A model generated the notes under the pieces. That model was not told the DNA's origin, ran no database searches, and was given only the letters and a program-made list of their open reading frames with translations. Shown in pieces: positions 25,646 to 38,500 of a stretch of 64,000 nt of DNA. Both the position numbers and the translations under genes were made by a program. Positions within the stretch are counted from its first letter, which is position 1; every line of letters begins with the position of its first letter. The DNA is from Pogonophryne albipinna (lineage: Eukaryota; Chordata; Actinopteri; Perciformes; Artedidraconidae), in contig CM053246.1 in the NCBI GenBank assembly GCA_028583405.1, forward strand, positions 3,592,570 to 3,656,569, written 5' to 3'.

Positions 25646-27856
25646 GTAAGTTATTACAACCTTTAGCATTGTAAGCACTGATAATGATACTACTTTAAGC
25701 AATTAGCAGCCTGCAGTTGGCCTTAAATGAGATTCTGTCCACAGCACCCACAGCTTGAAAATGTGCTCTGTAGTTCTGAAGTGTACTTATGATGTTGGAG
25801 TAGAAAGCTTCAGCACTTTCCAAAGATGTTTGTTTGCTTACGGACATGTTGCGCCAGTCAATCCTGTACATGTGGCGAAGGCAGTCAGCACTTGTAGTTC
25901 ACGTGTTCGCATTTGAATTTTGGCCATCAGGGAGCGTTAGATCTCCAAAGCAAGCTGAGAAAGGTAGCCATGATTTGAAAAAGACAACATTTATACTTTG
26001 TATCTATTGAACATTTAAAAAAAGAAGTAAAATCCCTATTCATCCCTATCCCAGTCAAAGCAAGCAGCAAAATAAAAATACAAGGTTTTATGTTGTGCTA
26101 TATTATGGGTTATTCTGGAGGAATATAAAAATAAATGTGTTTACATATTCAAGTAATTTGAATATGTAACGGACTGTATCGATGTTGGTGTCTTTCCACC
26201 ATCATGCATGTCTTTGAAGTGTTTTGCACTTTCTCTTGCCACAAAAATGAGAACCTGCTTGTACGGTCTACCTCTAAAGCTAAAGTAATGTTGATACAAG
26301 TCGTTTTATATTTCACAATAATAACATACTTATTTAATGTTTCGGTTTAAATTCAGATGGAGGATATTCACACACTTAAGATTGGCAACATGGCCCTCAA
26401 ACAGTGCAGTGCAGAGCTGCCTTACATTTATGAAGCCTGAGGAAGAAGAGGCCAGTGAGAGGGTGGTGTAAAATGGGGAGGGGGAAAGTGCCTGCTATAC
26501 TGACTACTACCATGTTGAGGCTCAAAGTGAATTTTCTTTAATTGCCTAGTCTATGGGAAAAAGCATCTGATATCAACAAGTAATCTGTGACATCTGGGAG
26601 TCTCTTCCCTGCTTTCAGATGAGTTTCAGTCATGCTTCGGGGCAAGATCCACCCTGAAAAACAATTCACATTCTTTTGCTCTTGTTGGCCAGAATTTAAG
26701 TTTCTCTGCCAGACAGAAAAACAGACGGTAACTCCTGATAAAGTATTAAGTTTAGACATTGACAGTGAAGTGCAATCAAGCTTTAGTCACAGCACTACTT
26801 TGTTTACTTTTTATTATTTGCAGAGAAAAATATGCATTCACAACTTATATAAGACAGAAATCAAAAGGGCTGTATGGTCTTTTAAAACATTGATTAAATT
26901 GGCTTCATGCTTTCTTTATTGGAAAGAGTTAGTCATGTTCAAAGTCCAGAGACATGACGTCTGAGTATTCTGTCGGTGGATTTTTCCTTTTAATCCTATC
27001 CCACGTGGACGTACAAAGGGGTCAGTGGGCAAAAATCCTCTTAACCCCGGAACCTGCTCACTAGGTTACACTCCTCAGAATAGCCCTGGTAAAAGAGCGT
27101 CCAAGGGAAGATAACCTGGTGTCTTCTGGAAAGACAGAATGTACTGCAGCTGTGGCCCTGTCCACACCACTGTTTTCTTTGTGGTGCTAAGGCCTAAGCT
27201 CTTTACTCAGTCTCAGCCTACATTAACACAGTGCTGACATGGTAATGTAACAAGAAGTGTCATTATTATTTGAGAGGCTTCTTTTGATGAAGGTAGATTA
27301 GATAATGGTGGAAACCCAAAGTCCAACTATGATAAGCTTGTATAGCGTGCTAAGCCTGTACATGTGACACTTCAGAAGATACGGTCCAATATTCAAACAG
27401 GGGTCTTGTTTATCTAGTTTCAACCATCATCAGAAAAGATATATCCTGTTAAATCTAATCGGTGATTATAACACACATTATGTCACACTTGCATGTAAAT
27501 ATATTTAACAATCAGAACGGGTATATTTAAATATGTTCATTCAAATGATCAACATTTTACCTTGTTGTGATATCTTGTTTGAACAGTTGCTATACAATTA
27601 CTTTAATTTAAAAATGTTTACCTTGTGTGAATATGTACAGTCCTGTTTTTCACTCGTACTCTGTTGCTGCTTTTAAACTCCTTATTTTCCCCAGTGGTAT
27701 TAGATAAGGTCCATCTTATCTTAAAACCTGTTTTTGTTGCCTTATTTGCATTAAAACAATACAAATAAGAAGAATGCTGAATTGTTGACCAATTATTAGA
27801 TGTGAAGTTAATGTATAAGTATGACTGACACCAAATATTCATACACCTGTGTATTG
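25646..27856. other. hdlbp intron 1, middle part
   Basis: No exon, RNA gene or bounded transposon was recognised. Confidence 0.4.
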
Positions 27857-28228
27857 TTTTCCTACGGAGCCCCTAAAGGTACATGGAAAAAACAGAAGAG
27901 AAAAAAGTCGGGATAACGGGTTAGTATCTCGTTTTGAGAAAGTTACCGTTGCGCCAAGGAGGAAGTGGAGCGCACAGGAGACAACCGTATCATGCAGACT
28001 GTTATGTTTATGTGGGGAAATGACAGTGCATACATTATTTGAGATATATTTCGTACTCTGACTTCATTTTAAGGACATTTCGGCCAGGGGTGTGTGGTCA
28101 CTCCAGGAGACAGAGGGACGTGTAACTCAGAGAAGAGAAGCACCAGCACTCAAAGAGCTTCTACGCACCGCCTACACTGAACAGCTAAAGAGTGACCGCA
28201 GGCTGTTACGTTTTAACCACACACACCT

Positions 28229-28229
<1 letters not shown>

Positions 28230-28312
<83 letters not shown>
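28230..28312. repeat. (CA)n microsatellite
   Basis: About 83 bp of uninterrupted CA lie within the long-TIR element. Confidence 0.95.
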
Positions 28313-28313
<1 letters not shown>

Positions 28314-28418
28314 GAACTGCCCGATTACTCCCCCTTGTATTCGTTTTATGAAGGAGAAGTCCGGTCACCAAGGCGCATGATATGTGTGTGTGTGTGATCT
28401 GCTCAGCTCTGCTCTGTG

Positions 28419-28621
28419 CAGGGGCAGACTGGGACTAAAAATCAGCCCGGGAATCTCACCCAGCCCAGCCCACGTAAACTGTCAACGGGGGGGGAGCCTC
28501 GCTGCGGGGAAACAGTGGACCTAGTGGCCCGACCGGAGTGGGCCGAGTGGCCCGACCGGCCCACTTCGGTACCGGTCCATCGGGATTCGTCCCGAACGCC
28601 CTGATGGCCAGTCCGCCACTG
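28419..28621. mobile_element. small hAT MITE, 203 bp
   Basis: The 8-bp TSD GCTCTGTG is exact at 28411-28418 and 28622-28629. The ends are CAGGGGCAGACTGGGA and the complement of CAGTGGCGGACTGGCC. It is nested in the long-TIR element. Confidence 0.85.
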
Positions 28622-29465
28622 GCTCTGTGTGTGTTCTGAGTGTTTGTTTCCCTTTAAAACAGCTGCGGGCAGCAGGTAGCCTACTCGGAGAGTCACGGAC
28701 TCTCAAAGCAGACCTGGTTGCAGACTCTCCTGTTTTGCCAATCCGGTGCTTAAACAAATAGCTCTACACCCCATGGCCGAAATGTCCTTAAAATTAAGTC
28801 TGAGTTCGAAATATATCTCAAATAATGTATGCACTGTCATTTCCCCACATAAACATAACAGTCTGCAATGAAATGGTTGTCTCCTGTGTGCTCCACTTGT
28901 ACTTGTACTTTCTCGTGCGTACGAGATGCTAACCCGTTATCCCGACTTTTTTTTCAGGTCCCTTTTTAGGGGCTCTGTATTTTCCTCCTAAATATCAAAT
29001 CAACAATTTCATTTGAATTGAAGTTGTAAAAACATTTTGTAATTCAGCACAAAATAAGATGTTAACAAACCTATTCAAGTGCAAAACGGTATGTTAAAAC
29101 TAGCAACAATAATTTCAAGTTGGAAAAAGTCAGCAGTGCCACTCCTAAAGAAATCCAAGTTTCTCTAAAGCCCGTAAAAAAAAAAAAATAGTTATGCACT
29201 TTAAGTAAAGACCAACTTTAAAAAGACAGGACAAAAACAAATGCATTGTATATTTCACATGGAATAATAAAGGCTTAGTAATAAGTCTTTCAGTGTATAT
29301 AATCACCCAAATATACAAACATTGTTTTTAAAATATCCGTTTACAAAAATGTTTGCTTAAACAGAAATCCACACACCATCACTCGTATTGATATGCTAAT
29401 TGAGCATATAGGTTTTTGTTATAAAGCCTGCTGCTACACCTGTTTAATATCACCTTTCCTTACAG

Positions 29466-29580
29466 TGGCACACTCGGACTCTCTGTAAACGTGGGATTTT
29501 GACCATGAGCTCAGTCGCTGTACTTACGCAGGAAAGCTTTAATGAGCACCGCAGTGGGCTTCTGCCAGAGCAGGGTGGTG
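29466..29580 (+). CDS. hdlbp: hdlbp exon 2 (start codon)
   Basis: Acceptor TTCCTTACAG ends at 29465. The 5' UTR is 29466-29504 and the ATG is 29505-29507, with A at -3. It encodes residues 1-25 plus one base, opening [18 protein letters not shown] as in vertebrate vigilin. The donor is GTGAGT at 29581 (phase 1). Confidence 0.93.
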
Positions 29581-32500
29581 GTGAGTACTTTGATTTTGTT
29601 ATGATTCAGCTTCATCTGCAAAATGAAAAGCCATAATTTGACTCGTCTGCTTTTGTCTTTGAACAGCTGCTGTGGCAGGACCCGGCGCTGTCGAGGAAGA
29701 GGATGCACTTCCTACCTACAAGGATGCTTTCCCACCTCTGCCTGAGAAGGCGGCCTCACCTGAGGGGACTCAGGAAACTGCCAACGCCTGGACATCTAAG
29801 ATCCGTCCACTCAAGTCCTCTGTTATCACCCAGGTAGAACACTTTACGAGTCACTCACACATTGACTTTAAAGGTTGTCTGGTTTTTGTGTTTATAATTG
29901 TGTGCAACAGCATTCCACTATTGTTCTTCAAATCTTTATTCTTCAACTTATTTCAACCAATGTTTGCCGTTTAAAGGTGGGGTAGGTAAGTTTCAGAAAC
30001 CGGCTCGAGTGCACTAAAATTTGAAAGTACACAGCCGAAAAGAATCCGCCCCTTCCTTCAGACTTCCTTACAGAGCACCTCCTCCAACACACATGAACGC
30101 GCACATGACTTAGGTTGGCTATATAGTTCAGGGGAATTGTAAACCATACAAAACAGATAATTACCTGTCCAAGAGAAAAAGAGCGACCACGGCGTCAGAT
30201 TTCAACTCGGTGTGTATGGGGGTTATTCCCTATCTTTATTCAAGAGCGTGGTATTTAAATTTGAGAGCATACTTTATTGATTTCCTTCACTCAAACCCTG
30301 TCATCGCACCAAAGACAAACCAAAGAGTAACTGCCCTTACGGGACGCTGTAATAAGTAAAGCGAACGCACCCGCAAGGACACCTGGCCTCCTATTGGTTG
30401 AGGGATTTTGACAGGATTGTTGCACAAAAGTACAGAATAAATCTGATATATTGCTGTTTACAGATTTTTTCTGCTCTCAGAGTGCAAGCGTACAGTTTGA
30501 GCAGAAGCAAATCTAAGTGCAAGCAGGCACTATTTGAGTGCGAGGACAGGGTTTGAGGGAAATAAATACATAAAGTATGCTCTCAAATTTAAATACCACG
30601 CTCTTGAATAAAGATAGGGAATAACCCCCATAGGTGTGTTCCATCAGTAGTCGCCATCGTTGAAAAGCAACTCCGATATCCACTTTGTTTTTGTTCCTAA
30701 TTTGCTCCGTTACATTATTTCTTTTGCCACCAGTAGACGATGTTGAACCTAACTCTGCCATGGTGAAAGTGGCCGCCTGTTGCTGGCGAGTCATTGAAGT
30801 ACTGCTGCAATGCACGCCCAATGACGGCACGCCCAATGAGGGCACGAGATACATTTGTGCGTGCACGAGATGGAAGGCTGACAGACAGGGCGGCAATCCA
30901 ATCCGTTTAGCCGGTCCGGCTAAACTGATTGGATGTACTTTTTACAGTATTACGGCTCCAACAGATGACATTTTTTAATGGATTTTTTGTCAAAGCACTT
31001 AAGATATTCATTGCTATCGGGATGTTAAGAGCATTCCATGGAATATAACAAAAAGTGTATCTCGAGCCGGTTTCTCAAACTTACCTACCCCACCTTTAAC
31101 TACTTCAGCATACTTTCAACTACAGAAACCATTCAAATATTAAAATGTTCAGCTCCTTCAGGACATGACTGCTATGACTAATCTTGTTTTGGACATTTAT
31201 ACTTTTTATAATATTCAGCTATTCAAACTTTTATTTTTACAATGTAACCCAATGGGAGGAACCTTCAAATCCTCTTGTACCTACACCGTGCGCCAAATGC
31301 TACTCCTTCCACATACTTTCAGCTAGAGACTTCGTTCCAACTTTAAAACTGTCACAAGACATTCAGCTATGTGCTTTGATCTCAAAACGGAGTGGAGGAG
31401 AGCTTGAAATTCGCCCAAAAAATTAAACCTGCCATAAGTCCCAAACCCTACACTCCTGTGACATAATTTGTTGATGAAAATGTAGGAAAACATCTCTTAG
31501 GTTGAAAAATAAAAACATTTAAAGGTGGGGTAGGTAATTTTGGAGAAACCAGCTCGAGTGCACTAGAATTAGAAAATACACAGCCGGAACAAATCTGCCA
31601 CTTCCTTACAGAGCCCCTCCAACACACGAGATAAGTTTGTGCACAGATGGAAGGCTAACAGGCAGGTAGGCCATCCAGTTATTTTAGCCGGGCCGGCTGA
31701 GATGATTGGTCGTGCCTTTTACAGTACTACGGCTTCCACAGATGAATTTTTTTTTTTTAATGGATTTTTTGTCATAGCACTTAAGATATTCATTGCTATC
31801 GGGATGTTAAGAGCATTCCATGGAACATAACAAAAAGTGTATCACGAGCCGGTTTCTCAAACATACCTACCCCACCTTTAAGTATAGAACTTTAAAAAAA
31901 ATGTCTGAGGGCAAGGATGTGACAACAACTTTTCACATGAAACCCTCTCCTTTCACTGATCACATCTCCATGGAAACCTTTGATCTCTGTACACAGACAC
32001 AGGTGTTATGATTAGGTACACAGACACGCTGACTAGAGTTTAACAGACTGTCTAAGCCTATTCTGTACTATCTGATGGAAACTTCATACACACTTTAACA
32101 TTTTCCACATATCTTCCAGATAATTGGGGACATATGTGACCTGCTCTATCGAAATCAGTCGCATTGACCCGAAGACACATTTTGAGTTGTATACACTGCT
32201 GGAAAGAGGAGATTCCTAGCTTTCTAATGATATCAGGATTGTTTTTGTACTCCAAATATTAAGCAAAATATGTCCCATTATATAATGACTGTCACCGAGT
32301 CATCATTTTGAGAAAAAGGCCTTCAAAGTTTTCTCTTCTCTGGATCGATCTGATTGATTATTAGTGGAGCAAATGATCAAAATACTACGGAAGGAAGATA
32401 TTTTCGTTTGGATTACTGGTCTGGACGAAGCTCGCGAGTGTGTGTTTGTGTAATTTTGCATTTGCGTTTGTGTGTATTGTGTTTGTTTCCCGGGGAAAAC

Positions 32501-35500
32501 CCTCACGAGAAACACCGGCTGTTGTTATGCCTGCAGTGACGTAAAGTTACTCCGTTCTCTGCTTGTAATTATGCCGAAGCTTCAAAGTTGTATTCATCAT
32601 CTGAATTTACTGAAAAAAGTTTAATATTCTGAAAGCCAAGACTTTGTTTAATTGAAATCAGATGAAAACAAACTGTAACGGACCCTGCCGTGTTATTTAT
32701 GATTACTCTACGCTTACATTCATAATGTCAGCCGGAGGGAGGGGCGGTGGTGCTGCGGAAGAGCAGATTGCCTGTCATCTTCCCTTTACAAGCTTAAATA
32801 ATGTATTTATCGTGTGAGTTTGGAAATAAAAGTTTCATATTCTGAAAGCCAAGACTTTGTTTGTTTAAAATCAAACAAAACACCCAAACCCCGAAAAAAT
32901 TGTTTTTTACGCAAATCCACGTTTATTTTGAAATGAGCCGTTGCGACTTCCGACTGATTTCGATAGAGCGGGTCACATATGGTTGTAGTTCAAAAACATG
33001 CAATTCAAATATTTTGCTGCTTTTCCCAGCGTTTCTCTTTTCTTACTACACATTCAAGACCCCACTGTTCATGTACCCTTTAAAACAGCCAGCCACACTG
33101 TCTAGTACCAGGTGTGACTGTGGCTCTGTGTTACTGCATTGGTCTCTCAATTATAAGGTTGCAGGTTCCATTCCAACAGTCATCATGTTAATATCTTTAT
33201 ACCTTACTACAATTTATCAGCTAGTTATTGCAGGATAACACATACTTAGTGGAGATGTATCAACTATACTTAAACTATTGCACATCCTTTAAACATTATT
33301 GCTAAAAGTCACTTGTTTATACAGCTACAGTCAGCTATTCAAATATTCAGCTTTCTCTGCATTTTCAGCGAAGTTCAGCATGAAATTTGCGCAGCTTACA
33401 GCATTCACACGCATTTTCAGTAGGAAATGCCTTTTCTAGTTTACTGATACTTATTCCACTTCCTCAGTTGGTACTACTTCTACATTAACTGGAATGCATT
33501 TCACAATTATTTTTAAGGACCTGCAACATGTTGAATTAGATATGTATTTTGTGGAAACAGGGTCAGTATGCTGCCTAAAATGTATAAAGAATTATAAAAA
33601 TAAAAGTCATACAGTTACAAAAAAAGGAACCTCTTTGCTTCACTTTGTAAAATTAGATCTTCCTTATCATAGCAGATGTGGTCAGAAAACGGTGAAGGCA
33701 ACTTGTACAATATTTTCTCTGAAAGTTATAAAATATACCCCTGAATATTCAAGGGTCACACTGTAAAGCCTTTTATGAGTGTATCCAAGTTTCTTTTTCG
33801 AAAAATGTATACTCTATACCAGTGGTTCTCAAACTTTTTTCAATAATGTACCCCCTTTGAAAAAAAAATTCAGCCAAGTACCCCCTGATCAGCGCAAAAA
33901 CTATTTTGTTAAGGAAAAAAAGCCTATATAAAGAGGTACAGCGCTGCACCATCGGTGTCTGATTTATTAAAACAACAACATTGTAACTGAGAAGCACTTA
34001 AATACTACATTTCAAATGTTTACAATCCATCACTAAATTCATGGCAAAACAATTTCAACATCATGCAATAACACTAAGACGACATTAGTTGAATTGAACT
34101 GATCTTTTTAATAAGTAGTACTTACAATGTAGTGAAACATGGGCTTGTGCTTCACTGAGGACCTTTGTCATTCTGACAGGGAGGCACCTGCAGTTATTAC
34201 ACTTTGCGTTTTGAGATATGTGTAACTCTGTTAATATAAAACCCACACTGCTCAAACTTCGTTACTTTTCCTAAAATTGGTATATTTGTATATTTATTTA
34301 TTTTGGGGCGTGGGGAATGAAGAGAAAAAAATATGAGCATTTTATGAGCATGGGATTTTGACCCCTCATATAAACATATGCATAATGCTGCGCTATACTT
34401 TGCGGCCACACGCCGTTGCCAAGCAACGCTTATTGTTTAGGTGTCCTTTGATAAGCAGGCAGTCATATAATTAACTAGAACTAGCTAGATTTGGACATAG
34501 ACGCGAGTGAAGTCTAACCGGACGCGAGAGAGATCAGAGAGCAGATCAGCTGCTGCTGACGGAGAACACGCAGCTCTGCATGATCACAGCGCCGCCGCTG
34601 TGACGGACCGTTGAGCCGAGCAAAAATACACTAAGAGTTAGACCTAACACACTTAGCTAGTTTATCTACTCTGGAACTAGCTTAACTAGTTATAAATATA
34701 TTTATTCTTTATTGTCGGGTCACTTATTACAGGTTCAGCGAGCTGCAGGAGACTGACGGGCTGTCAGGAGAGGGAGAGGAAAAGAGAGCACCCCGTTTAT
34801 TGTTCCCATTTTATTATCCAGAATTACTGTAAACCTTTGAATGAAGTAGTTAATCTAGGCTACTATTAGTAGTTTGTGTAAATGCATTAATTATGTTTTT
34901 TTTTCATTAACATAAAATAAATCTCACGTACCCCCTGCAGTACTCCAACGTACCCCTAGGGGTCCGCGTACCCCCATTTGAGAACCACTGCTCGATACTA
35001 GTGATCGACCGATATTGCTTTTTCAAGGCCGATACCGATTATTAGTAATCAAGGAGACCGATAACCGATATTTGGAACCGATATACATTTGCAGTAAAAT
35101 CAGAAAATCTTGGTGTCAAAATGTAGAATAACACAAACTCCAACACAACTCAACACAACTTCTTTGAAATGCATGTAAGCATATATTATGTTAATGAACT
35201 TTTAAACATCTTACAACTGGTTTCCTCTCTGTGCCCTTTTCTTTAGTGCAGCCATCTGCAATGAGTTAGAGCAGGGGTCTCCAACCTTTCTTCATCTGAG
35301 AGCTACTTTGAAAAAATGAAAGTGGCCAAGAGCTACTTGCATCACATCACTAACATTTATTCACATAGCACTCATCAGTTGAATTAAGCTATACTTTTGT
35401 ACACGTGTGAAATTGCAATACCTAAAGCTTATCACAAATCCTAACTTCACATCAAGGTCCAAGAAAACGAAAATGTCTCACATATTATTATGGCCCACAT

Positions 35501-38500
35501 AGTGATCACTGAGAATTCACATAAATGTCCTTAATCACCACCTGACAAGCATCTTATGGCACTTATGGTCAAATAAGTGCATTCACTCTTTTTCACAGTC
35601 AGTGAGATGAATGGCGCTGCATGGAGTCCACCATAGAGGGGTCTGCTGGACCCACTTAGGTTCACTCTAATAGTCATTTAAATGTTCATCAGTCGGTCTT
35701 GTTCTGTATTTAGATTTCATTCATGTCAGAAAAAGCTGCTTCACAAAAGGTCTGTAGAACAGAACCAAATGAAGCAGACGTGTTCAGTGCTGCTTGGTGA
35801 TGTTCTTATAGTTTTCTGGGTCTACAAGGCTCCAGAAATGTTGTGAGTTTTGCTGAGACTTCAGCTGAGCATGATTTTGGAGATTTATAACCTCCATCTC
35901 CATCTGGATTAACACTGAACAGTGCAGCCATCTTTTTCATCTTCTTCTTTGTCTTGACATTAAATTATAAACCATAATAAACCAACTGTAGGCCTAGCCT
36001 CCCTATATCTGTGTGTGAAATTGCTCCATCCTCAAAAACTACAAACTAATACTTCTGCAGTCCAGCTGCAGCTCCGAGCAGCTCCGAGGGAGCTTTTTTC
36101 CTCCTGCCTTCACAAACTTTACACAAGTATTTATCAACTGAAAATAGCAAGAGGACATTCATACTCTGCAATCCAAGACTTGATTAAATCCACCAAAAAC
36201 CTGACATGACGATAACGAGGGTTTTTCAAAAACACAAATCCCTCCCTGTGTCTCGAGCCGCAGCGACAGGGCCTGATTCAGAGCGGGTCATTCTGCTGTT
36301 GGTTCTGGTGCTGCTGGAGAAAGCAGACTGCTCCGTGTGTGGTGTCGCTGTGCCGCTGTCACGTCTGTTCCTGACCTAACCTGTTGATCTCTGCGTCACC
36401 GGCCAATTTGATATTCGTGTAATTATAAAATCAAAAAACGTTATTGTCCGGCCGCGGCCGAAAAATCAAGAAGCAACCTTACTACGCTACAATCGATAAT
36501 CGAGCGGCGAGCTACTGAAAAGCTGCCCGCGTGCTACCGGTAGCTCGCGATCGACGTGTTGGAGAGCCCTGAGTTAGAGAGAGACAAGAAGTGGGGCTGC
36601 AGGCTGACATGCTTAATTAACAATAATGCTTAATTTATTATATCAAAACACTAGTGCTAGCTAATGTTTTGCAAAATATTAAAAGTGAGGCTATTACAGT
36701 AGACCTAATGTTAGTCTAGTAGCCTCACTTCTAATATTTTGCTAAACATTTGCTAGATACATGTTGGCTATCTAATGAGCTTCACATATCAAGCTGAAAA
36801 ACTGCGAGGCTCCACTCGCAGCCCCCCCTCCGCACCACAGTTACTCCACTGCGAGACGCTGCACGCACCCCCAACTCTGACTGACTTCCTGCGTCCCTGT
36901 GTAACTGGGAAACTGATAGAATTGGATCATAAAATCGTGGTGTTTTTGCAACTTCAGCATAGGGGATTGGGATGTTTATTGAACTTCGGCTTTCAACTGA
37001 CTTACCTTCGAAACACATGTATGGCTCTGCCGCTCAGCGCTGCTGCTTGCTTCAGTCTGTGTCTGCGTTCTTCGCACCTGCCTGTAATCTGAGAAGGTCC
37101 CGCCTCTCTGGCTGGCTCCCGCCCGGAAAATCTTCAGTGTTGATTGACACTTCAGTAATAGCCTATCAGATAGCGCTGTGGGCAGGACATTGCTCGTGTA
37201 CAGAGAGTGGTGACTGCAGCCAGAGAAACGGCCGCATCAGAGCCAAAGTTTTATCGGTAATTTGATTAAAAAAAAAGGCCGATACGATAATCGGTCAAAT
37301 GCGGAATATCGGCCCCGATAATTGGCCAGGCCGACCCCTACTCTATACCCTGTGAATAATAGCCGTAAAGTTGCGTAATAATTATTGTTCTTAACATACA
37401 AAAGTCCTAATATGGCAAACTATGAGTAATATTGAGTCCCTGTTGGTGGAGAGGTTGCTTAAACTGTCTCTGTGATAGATGTATCCCTCTTTGTGTAAAA
37501 AGGCTACATTTGAATGCGCTACACAGGTGAAATCTGTTGGCTTAAACCTCTGATGCGCCCTGCTATGCTTGGAATTATAAGGTCACCAAAATCAAGATTT
37601 GTCCAAGCGGAGAACTTTAACTGGCAGGGAGCACAGTGTGTACATGCCCTCACTCCAGCAGCAATAATTGAAACCACCTGTGTTGGTGTGCTACCAATGC
37701 TTTAATAGACTGGGAAATAATTGTTTAATTTAAGTACATTCAACTTGTATTTATTATAAACTTGACTTGTTGTCGTCAGCAGTTTTCCTTAGCACATAGC
37801 TAGCACAACTGGGAGAAGAGAAGGCCCCAAACAGATGCACCATCATTCTGTATTCCTGGATCTCTCTGGTGAACCAGAGAAAACGAAGGAAATCTCGGTC
37901 TTCTTCTGTGAATTTGACCTGGTAAAACATAGCCCGTATGTCGCCCATGAATGCCACAGGTTCCTGCCTGAAATGAGTGAGAACTCAAAGCAGTGAACTG
38001 GTGAGGTTAGGAGCTTGATAAAGTACATCGTTTAATGATGTTCCTTTTTTAAATGTGGCACCACAATAAAACACCACTCGGAGAGAACCTTTTCGTGGAT
38101 GGTAAACACTGTGGTGTGCGATGTACCATAATTTCCCGCTGCCACAGTGCTGCTGTGTTGGTACCTGTTCAGCCTAACCCTTTTCAATCACTCCATTCAG
38201 AAAGCTGGCATATTCCTTTTGCAATGTTGGGTTACACACAAATCTTTTCCTCAATCTAAGCAGCCTTTGCTTTGCCACTGCAAAGTTGTTTGGAAGAAAG
38301 ATGTCAGGTGTCTTAAGGAGCAACTTCAGGCTGTACCTGTTTTCCTGTAGTGTTGCAGATGTATTCATGATTTCCATACATCTTTGGTCTTCCCTTGACA
38401 TCTCTTTTCCCTCTGAGGGCTTTTCATTAAAGTCATGATTATACTGACTGCTAAGCATGAGCTCCAATTTGGAAATAGAAATCCTATTCACCACAACAGA

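Larger units (their letters stand above)
27863..28979. mobile_element. DNA element with about 220-bp inverted repeats and a 6-bp TSD
   Basis: The arms 27863-28090 and 28767-28979 are inverted copies starting TACGGAGCCCC / TACAGAGCCCC. TTTTCC flanks both sides (27857-27862, 28980-28985). The interior holds a (CA)n tract and a nested hAT (28419-28621). No transposase was seen. Long TIRs with a short TSD might suit an IS3EU-, Dada- or MULE-like group; this is not settled. Confidence 0.65.

Noticed and set aside
36775..37265. Open frames of about 100 codons near the right end of hAT B
   Set aside because: They lie within a non-autonomous hAT, overlap on both strands, and show no transposase motif.
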